This document shows, piece after piece, positions 56,331 through 64,000 of a stretch of 64,000 nt of DNA. Where the stretch lies: contig JAYKKR010000010.1 in assembly GCA_036971615.1 (NCBI GenBank), forward strand, positions 930,001-994,000. Direction: 5' to 3'. The stretch is from Amyloporia xantha. Lineage: Eukaryota > Basidiomycota > Agaricomycetes > Polyporales > Adustoporiaceae. Made by a program: the position numbers and the translations under genes. The notes under the pieces were generated by a model, which had not been told where the DNA came from, searched no databases, and saw nothing but the letters and a program-made list of their open reading frames with translations. The number at the start of each line of letters is the position of its first letter. Within the stretch, counting starts at the first letter, position 1.

Positions 56331-57088
56331 CTGCCGGGTCGTGTAGATGAGAGTCGGACGCGACTCGTCGACTGAAGGCAGTCACGGTGCGCGTTACGGA
56401 CGCGTGGCTGTCGCGCCCGTCAATACGTGTTCTGACAGAGTTCTAACTGCCGACCTGCGCAACGCTGTGCTAGGTGAAATTCACGACACATCAATGGGTG
56501 TGCTGGCACGAGGAGACACGGCGCAGGGGAGATCTATGTATATGTCCTGGTATCTGCGTGTGTGGCCGAGCGCACCACGGCGACGCAGCAGCCGTGGTGG
56601 TGGATTACGTAAGCGGGGGCATAAGGGGCAGGGGAGAGCAACTGGCTTTTCTTCCAAGCCACCACCATCTTGGCCCCCTAGGATCGACCCCTCCTCCTCT
56701 GTCGGTCCATCGTTGCCAGTTTCCCGTCTGCCTCACCCCCGACGACAACGACGACGTCGACAGGAGAGGGCGTTCCCGTCTGATCCCCTCTAGAGATTCT
56801 CTGGTTGGTCGGAAAGTAGCTTGCTCGGCCCCAACCCCTCGCCCGATCTACCTTTCTCTCCGTCGAGCATTTTAAAAAGGCACGCCTTCGCTGCGCGTTT
56901 GCCACAACCTGTTCTGCTACCCAACGTTATCGTCGACCCACTCCTGCCTTTTCAGCTTTCACGACTTACCTTACGACCGGCTTTTTCACTCGTCTTCGAC
57001 CGTCTCGCCCATCTGCAGTCTTCGCACACGGGACACCCCTGCGCGAGAGTGTAGCTGCGGCAGTTCTCTTTTCTTTTTCTAATTGCAG
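56331..57088. other. divergent promoter of FAR11 and the cyclin gene
   Basis: 758 bp, GC-rich with pyrimidine tracts toward the cyclin start. An AG immediately before the cyclin ATG suggests that a 5' leader intron may end there. No other gene supported. Confidence 0.5.
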
Positions 57089-59580
57089 ATGCCAGTACCC
57101 GTCCCGCTCTACCCCAAACAGCCAGCGCATCCAGTAATCAAGATCAATCAATCTGCCGACGCCGATTACCCGTCGTCCGTATTCCACCCGTTGACTCAAT
57201 CCTTGCCTCTGCCTCCTCGGGGGCCACCGCCTTCTTTTGCAACGAGGGAGGAGTGGATCAGTTCCCTGCCGTCGTGGCGGAGAAACAAGCCACGCCGCAT
57301 CTGGGAGGAGGGCCCTAGCTATTTGCAGGATCCTGTTCACCGGGGTTTTGAAGAGGGGTTGACCGTTGCGGACAACGCAACGGTCATTAAAGGAGCGCCC
57401 GCGCAAGCGTGCATCCCGCCCGTCTCGGCCCTGATTGCGAGCGCAGGCTACGCCTCGCCATCGCATCTCGCCAGTATGTATGCAGAGTACGAAGAAGACG
57501 TGGATGACGAGATGAGTGCGTATTCCGCCTGTGTGCACGGCTGGCAGTGCGAGCACGGGGGTCAGTTCAGTGACGTCTCGCCGATCACCAATGCGGAGTA
57601 CGAGGATATGGACACGGAGAACCTGCCTCACTATGAGAGCTACAACGCGGATACCCCTGGATCATACCCCGACATGGGTTCGGGTGGTATGTACCATGCA
57701 CAGGCATACGAACGTGGAGCATTCACTCCCGTCTTCGAAGATATGTCTCCCGAGCCAGCTCAAGGCCATGATCCTGCTTCGAGTCCCATAGGCCCTGCCA
57801 CTCCCTTTGCAGACTTCGTTGACAAGGCGGTCGCCGCTTCCCAGCTCGTGTCGACGTACAACAACGGTCGTACTGCGGATATGGCATCCGAGGTACGGTA
57901 CACTTACCAGGACGAATGTTGTGGTGCTCAGTGCCATCAGTGCCAGAACTATGGCGAGGTTGATCAGGCCATCCCTGCCCCACCTCCCGAGCCTGTTGTT
58001 ACTCCAACGGCAACAGCAGCCTACAGGAAATTGGCTGAACCTCTCTCGGAGTGGATCGCCTCTTACGTATGGCGGATTTGTACGACAGGTATGGGTCTGT
58101 CGCCGACTTATGCCCAGCCTACGTGAGTTTTTCTTCGCTCACTACCTTTGATTTGTTATTCATATCATTCCACAGAGCGTTCGTCAAGCACTATCCCAGT
58201 GCTCCGCCTAGTCACTTGGCAAGCTCAACTCACTCGATGCTGCTCTCAACTTTGCTGCAACCATCTGCTGTCTTCCTGGCGCTGTGGTACATAGTTCGCT
58301 TACCAGTGTTCTTCGGCCCTGTCAACCTCGACCGAGAGTTGCACAGGAAGGAGATCCGCTTCAGAGCCGAGCTACTGGGCGAGGCTCATCTGAGCTTCGA
58401 CAGAGATACGATTGAATCGTATGCTCCGTTCCGCCTTATCCTCCTAGGGATGCATGCTGGCGAACAAGTGGCTGGACGATCATACCTTCTCTAACAAGAC
58501 TTGGTAAGTATTGATTGATATTCCGGGCACAACTAGCGCTGAGTATTTTTCAGGCATACAATTTCCAACGTTCCTATTCAGTCCATCAACAAATTGGAAT
58601 CACTTGCCCTCGACATCTTCAGATACGACTTGTCAATCTCAACTCATCAATGGACGGACTGGTTGTCACAGCTTCTTGCCTACCACTCGGCTTTGAACTC
58701 GCAGTCTTGCCCACAGCCCATCTCTCGCCCGTCGATGAGTCCCCACACCATCGTTCGCAAGGCTATCGAGACTTTGGCTCAGGTTTGCGTTGCGCCTTCC
58801 GGCTGTCGCTGTTGCGACGATGAGACGTGTACCGCATGCCCCCCTGAGCCTGTTTTCGTAGGCATTGAGGAGCACCACCGGGATAGGCACGAGATGACAC
58901 AGACATATGAAGAGGGCATCGATGCGTTGGAGATAGATCTGGATGAGGATGGCCCACTCAGGGAGGAATATCTACCCCGGCGTCGTGTCAGTGGTGCTAG
59001 TTCACTACGCCGATCTCAGGTCCGTGAGAAGGTTGCCGAGCCCGACAGGCATTTACCTCCCCCTGCAAGGTGGAGTCCCGCCGCTGACGAGCCTATTATC
59101 CGTGAGAGTGTGCGGGCACCTCGGCAATACGTTGCACCCCAACCCATCACGAATATGCCGGCGATGTCGCTGCCGCCGCCGCCGCCTCCGTTCCATCAGG
59201 TGTTAGATTCGCACCCGTCAGCGTGGTCTTTTAGTGGTTATCATCCCAAGCACGAGCAAATGGCCACGTCCGAGCATCCCGGTACCAGTGTATACCATGC
59301 CCCGCAGTCGTATGTCAGCTATGACTACTCCTACCCGGTCATGCAAAGCCATTCGCGGTCGCAGTCGTTGTCGTACAACCAGTCATTGGCCGGGCACGTG
59401 CATGGTCGCCTTCGTTCGTATTCGCAAACTATGTTCGACCATGGCTACAGTGATGTTCGGTTTTCCGAGAATCAGTTTCTTCCTCCTCCGGTCATGTCCC
59501 GCTGGAGCCCTGCGGGACCTTCCCTCTACCACCCATTCTACGACCGTCCGTTCGATTGCCAAAGGCCGCTCAAGGTGTGA
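57089..59580 (+). CDS. Pcl/Clg1-like cyclin; one-base frame break
   Basis: Protein with a central cyclin box, most like fungal Pho85-type (Pcl/Clg1) cyclins, so probably a CDK partner. Exons are 57089-58122, 58176-58503 and 58554-59580, about 795 residues after a one-base correction. Cyclin-box segments: LLSTLLQPSAVFLALWYIVR, HLSFDRDTIESYAPFRLILL, CMLANKWLDDHTFSNKTW, INKLESLALDIFRYDLSIST and HQWTDWLSQLLAY. The flanks are disordered and Pro/Tyr/Ser-rich. Exon 2 is 328 nt although its phases demand 3n, and the extra base lies at GGG 58447-58449 in the middle of the cyclin box. Which CDK it binds cannot be told. Confidence 0.78.
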
Positions 59581-60652
59581 ACGCGTGCACACCCATTAGA
59601 TCCGTGACAGAAAGATTAGACTGTTGCGCGCAGCTCCATTCCTGAAATCCTGGGGAAAACTTCCTGGGTCCGTCTCTTACAGTAAATCTTTTCGGCTGTC
59701 AACACCTTGTAATCTCTACCCCTACTCGAACCACCCTGGTGCCAGCGCCAGGCCGTTCATTTTCCACTCTCTTATTCACGCCAGCCTGATTTGCATTGGT
59801 CCACGGTCTACGGATTCTATTCATGTCTGCCACATTCTCGTATCTCTTTCGTCTCTTTCGGGTTATCCCATCCTCAGATGACATATACATCCTGTCCACC
59901 GGGATTGCCTCACATTTTTGGCCGCTCACCGTCATCGTCATCATCGCATCTCGTATATATTCTCCAGTCCCTCCTGAGCATGGCGGATCACGTTGGTCTC
60001 AGCCATCTGCAGCATACAGACGCTTCCTATTCTTGCCCCGCCATGCTATGGCTAGCATGCCTCAATGGACGGTTCCCGTGCTCTCCTCGGTCTCATTGTG
60101 TGCCGGAAGGTCGTTGTGTACAGATTCTCTACTCTGGTAATTTCACGCTTCACTCTAATGTTTTTACGTCGTTTCTTTGCTTTTTGATGTTGTTCGTCAC
60201 GTTCCATCATCATCCGTTATACCTTGCATTCCTCAAATCTGCAAAAACATTTGAAAAGTTGTAAACCTCCACATACATATTTTCATCAGACAGTCTCCGT
60301 TTCATCCCACCCCCTTACTCCCTACTCTCCTACCCTTCACCATCATCCTCCCCGCCAACGAAGTCTTCCTATACTCCCGTGCGCTCCCTTACTTCGTTCC
60401 TAGTAGGTAGTTATGCGCTTGTGTCTCTGGGACATTGAAGCTGCTCTTGCTTGTATATGTCTTTGTCAATTCGAGACCAATTATGCCTGCAGTTGTTTGC
60501 GAATCACTACTGGTCTCTATTTGACTCGCGCTCCCACGTCTTCACGGAGCTACTCACGTAATTGACAAGCATTCAATTGAAAACAGGTACATGGATATCG
60601 CTACAATATTCTCTCGTGACTTCTACTGGTTGTTGTACAGCGTTCTTTCTCT
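59581..60652. other. convergent intergenic region
   Basis: About 1.07 kb between the ends of the cyclin gene and UBA1. T-rich, no coding signal that I trust. Confidence 0.5.
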
Positions 60653-63600
60653 TCACAAATGCACAACGATGAATGGGACCTAAGCAGTTTGAGTTGTTAG
60701 TATCTGGAGATGCCAATGCATATTCGATAGTCTTACCTCGACGTCCTCACCCTCTTCATCCGAAACCATGACTTCCACGATTAGGTGCTTCGTGTGAGGA
60801 GGAATAGGCTTCTTGCTGACGTGTTCCACTAGCTTGCTGAACTTCATGGGCAGACGCTCCTCGCTCTGAGTGTAAAGTTAGAGCATGCCCTCCGCTGAAG
60901 GTCGAATTCTTACCTTCTTCTTGCCTATGAAGGAGCTCCAGAGCATGCTGACACCTTGGCTGACCATTGTCACCTCCAGGTTATGCTTCTTCTGGAAATA
61001 GTCCATGATTTGTTGGAGGGATGGGTCGTTGTGGAACTCAAAGCGGTCCCAAAGAGTCCACTCTGTCTCGCCGTACTTGTTCTTGGGTGCAGGAAGCGGT
61101 TCCGAAAATCCGAAGAAGGGCAGGGCGAGGTTGACAAAGCCATTCTTGTAGTCCTCAAGCTTGTTCTTGCCGTCGATGATCTGTAACATGCTTGTCATAA
61201 GCCGCCTGTAGCCCGTTGCTCCTGCAAGCAGACTAACCTTGTAAAGCTCCAGACACACCAGACCAGTGACAAGCGATGTCGTTGTGGCGATCGCTGGAAT
61301 GATCTTGCCCGCAATCTGTTTTGTCGTGTGGCGATCAGCGACAGTGATTTTGTAGTTCATTGCTCGGAGATTCGAAGCGGCAGTGATGAAGTCGATGTGG
61401 AAGTTAGTATCGTCGTCTTTCTCGAACTCAACAGGATTCAGACGGTATCCTACAAGTGAGGACGGTGCCGGCAGTTTCTTCATCAAGTCGGACAGGTCAG
61501 AGCTATCTATAGACAGAGTCAGTAATGTCACAGAACACACGAACCAGCACTCATACCTGAGCTTCCGTCTTGTTGAACAGGTTCATTCTCGTTCACTTGC
61601 ACCTTGACACCGCTTCTCGGTGTGAACTCAGGAACGATGACCGAATCCGCAATCTTCTTGAAGACTGTGGTATCAGTCTCCCCTCGCAAGCCGTAGTTAT
61701 AAGCGTGCAAGTTGGCTGCAGCGATGATGAATTGCAGGTGAGTGGGCTGGTATACGTTTGAGGCATCAGAAAACAAGTAGTCATCAGCTAGACGCATCAC
61801 TTACGTCGTTCGAATCGAAAGTCAAGGGGTCTGGTGCTCTCTTCGGACCGCTCCAGAATGGCTGGCCTGTGCTAGTCACTGCGTCTTTCGGCAGGCTGTA
61901 CAGGAGTTGACGGATAGCATTGTTGTACCTCTCTTCGAATTGCAATCGAGCCCAGACGATGCACTCCTCAAACGTTAAAGGTTTATCTGTGACAAGGTAC
62001 GAGACGATCTGTTCGATCTGTTCTTTCTGCTGACCAGAGTATTTGAGATTGTTTTCGAGGTAGTTGGGTTCAGACAAGTAGGCGTTGACGGCCTGCGCAG
62101 GCTTGACGAACAAGTTGTCAAACTCTGTTCTCGACCACTACAAGTGGGCATTTAGTTAAAAGATATCCACACCAGTACACACGACCTACCTCAATAGTGT
62201 GCTGGATCGCATTAGGGAAGTTCTTGACGGTACAAGAAGGCGTCTCCTTTTCTGGAGGATCTTGGGATGATGAATACGACTCCGTTATGTGGGGTACGAC
62301 AACTTGCGTGTTCCCCTTGGTTCCCAAAGTACCCGACTCCAGTAAAGGCTTCAAGAAGAAGACACATCGCTGATCCATGTACTGACCTGTCAAAGCCGGA
62401 CATCAGACATAGGTTAAGCTTGCAAAACTCCATGAATTGACTCACGAGCCTTCACGTTGTCCAATGCATTTGTGACACCATCAATACCCGCGAAGAAGTC
62501 CGGGTTGTAAACATCTGCTAACGAGTCAATACCTTACCAGTCCATAGTAAGAAAATACAACGCACTCTCAGTGTCGGGACCAACTGGCTCCTGTTTGCTG
62601 ATGATTTTGCCTTGCAGGTCCGGATTCATGTCCGCTACAGCTGCAGCAGCCACTTCGGACTTGAACTTGCCCAAATCCTTCGCTCTGAACAAGAATTGAC
62701 GGTTCAAGTTGCTCTTCTCGATGGTGTCCAAATCAGTCACATGGATCACACCCTTTGGTCCCGACGCAAGACCCATCATACTCCAGTTTTTCAGCATCTC
62801 ACAGCCGATAGCACCAGAGCCGACTAGGAATTGCCGATGGTTGGCAATCTTCTCCTGGAATGTCCTACCGAACACCGCAATCTGTCCATCATATCTTGAG
62901 CCAATGGGTTGGCACTCCTCCTCGGTCGGAAGGGTGTTTGGAAGAGACTCGAGCGAGTCAAAGTAAAGATGCTGAACCATAGGAGTGAACTTGGCGGAAC
63001 AGGCCTTCAACACCTCTTGTGCGACAAATCCTCCAATAACAGCAGCGAGTGGCGTCACATCACCGGTGGCCTGGTACGACAGCTCCGCGAGTATCTTGTC
63101 ATCGACGTCTGCGTCCAGCTTCTTCGCCAGCTTGATAAGCACAGCAGCATCTTCCGCGTTGCGTGGTCGAGGTAGACGCTGGTGCTGAATCTGGAACTCG
63201 GACAGTGCTTGGAAACCAACATGGAGCGTCGCGGGACGATCGAACTTGGCGAAGTCAGTCACGAATAATTCTGGTGCTTTCAAGGACTCGCGTAGCGGTT
63301 TCTAAAGATGGGGGAAGGCTCAGATAGAAACATCTGCAGGATTGCACAGAAAACTCACGAAGTCAAGGATCCGGGGCATTTTTACCTGCGTAAAGATGCC
63401 GCCAGTCTTGTATTCACTGAGATTTGATGTGTCACCAATCGAGAAGGTATACGGGCCTTTGACAGTAACCTTGCGTGGCTCGCATCCGTTCAACTCGGCC
63501 ATTCCCTGAACTTCGGTGAACGTCACAAAGTCACCATCTTCAAGTCCGTGGCGAGTCTCGTCTAGACAAGTCACAACGCCTTCCTTATCCTGTATACATG

Positions 63601-64000
63601 ATGTTCAGAGAGAACACCAAGTGATAAAAATAGGAAATAGCGCACTTTCTCAACGGAAACAATCATCCCGGTCAGAGGCTGCTCTCCAGTCGGATCCACA
63701 ACAGTGAACTTGGGCCCAAAGTCATTGAATACTGAGCTGTGCCAGAAATTAGCTTATCAGCTAAACCTAGAGTAGCGGAAAGCAAATGTACCCGAATAAG
63801 CCACGCGTCTCAGCTGCGATGAAATGGACGCCATTCTCGTGGGTCCAGTCGTTGATCTCGAGTTGCTTTTGCAAACTAGCGCCGCATAATACCACAACCT
63901 GAAAGATATCAAAATTACTCATTGCAGAAGACCACTGTACCATTCCTACTTACTTGAAAGCCCTTGATCATGTCCACAGTAATCTCCTTACCAGGTAGAC
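60653..64000 (-). CDS. UBA1: ubiquitin-activating enzyme E1 (UBA1), N terminus beyond window
   Basis: E1 enzyme that adenylates ubiquitin, takes it on a cysteine and passes it to E2s. The stop is at 60653-60655 and the gene runs off the right edge, so the first adenylation half is partial. Segments in N-to-C order: [80 protein letters not shown], the active adenylation site [17 protein letters not shown] with [15 protein letters not shown], catalytic-cysteine motif [17 protein letters not shown] (Cys codon near 62232), NLRAMNYKI and [20 protein letters not shown]. The ubiquitin-fold domain ends [10 protein letters not shown] after a last small intron. No frame break seen in the visible part. 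Confidence 0.95.

Noticed and set aside
59791..60264. 157-codon open frame after the cyclin gene
   Set aside because: Cys/His/Ser-rich sequence of random character without any family resemblance, in a T-rich 3' region.

Overview
This window is nuclear DNA of a basidiomycete fungus, most likely an agaricomycete. Genes lie on both strands at about one per 2.5 kb and nearly all are cut by several 48-60 nt GT-AG introns. The recognisable proteins are the standard fungal set: RPN11, RIM15, SCH9, DRE2, NPC1, DPH1, FAR11 and UBA1. I placed exon joins by hand and checked them by reading-frame arithmetic.

Layout. 0-2.4 kb: a coiled-coil hypothetical protein and the proteasome deubiquitinase RPN11, divergent. 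3.4-11.2 kb: three intact tandem O-methyltransferase paralogs with nearly identical exon lengths. 11.5-13.7 kb: an acyl-CoA oxidase-like gene with two reading-frame defects. 14.8-15.6 kb: mitochondrial bS18m. 16.4-22.4 kb: a RIM15/Greatwall-class kinase with PAS, zinc-finger and response-regulator parts. 23.1-28.5 kb: a protein with two ubiquitin-interacting motifs, a sucrase/ferredoxin-like protein and a small glycine-rich membrane protein. 28.9-31.9 kb: the AGC kinase SCH9. 33.3-37.5 kb: a forkhead factor, MED18 and BCD1. 37.8-42.6 kb: DRE2, a mitochondrial CYC2-like flavoreductase and a C2H2 factor. 42.9-48.7 kb: a hypothetical protein and NPC1, with a small MITE-like repeat 4 bp after the NPC1 stop. 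49.1-52.0 kb: an RNPS1-like SR protein and DPH1 from a shared 159-bp promoter. 52.2-56.3 kb: the STRIPAK subunit FAR11. 57.1-59.6 kb: a Pcl/Clg1-like cyclin. 60.6-64.0 kb: UBA1, cut by the right edge.

Biology. Nutrient signalling is well represented. SCH9 and RIM15 act in one TORC1 pathway in yeast and lie about 6.5 kb apart here, and a possible Pho85-type cyclin is in the same window. The ubiquitin system is represented by RPN11, UBA1 and the UIM protein. The methyltransferase array beside an acyl-CoA oxidase-like gene is the only stretch with an accessory or secondary-metabolism character.

Quality. Five conserved genes (acyl-CoA oxidase-like, RIM15, NPC1, FAR11, cyclin) each carry exactly one one-base frame break at a short mononucleotide run. 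In each case the exon length is off by one while both flanks keep the expected reading frame. This looks more like residual assembly indels than five separate gene deaths, and it should be settled before any function is inferred from the breaks. I found no CRISPR, rRNA, convincing tRNA or clearly new multi-gene system.
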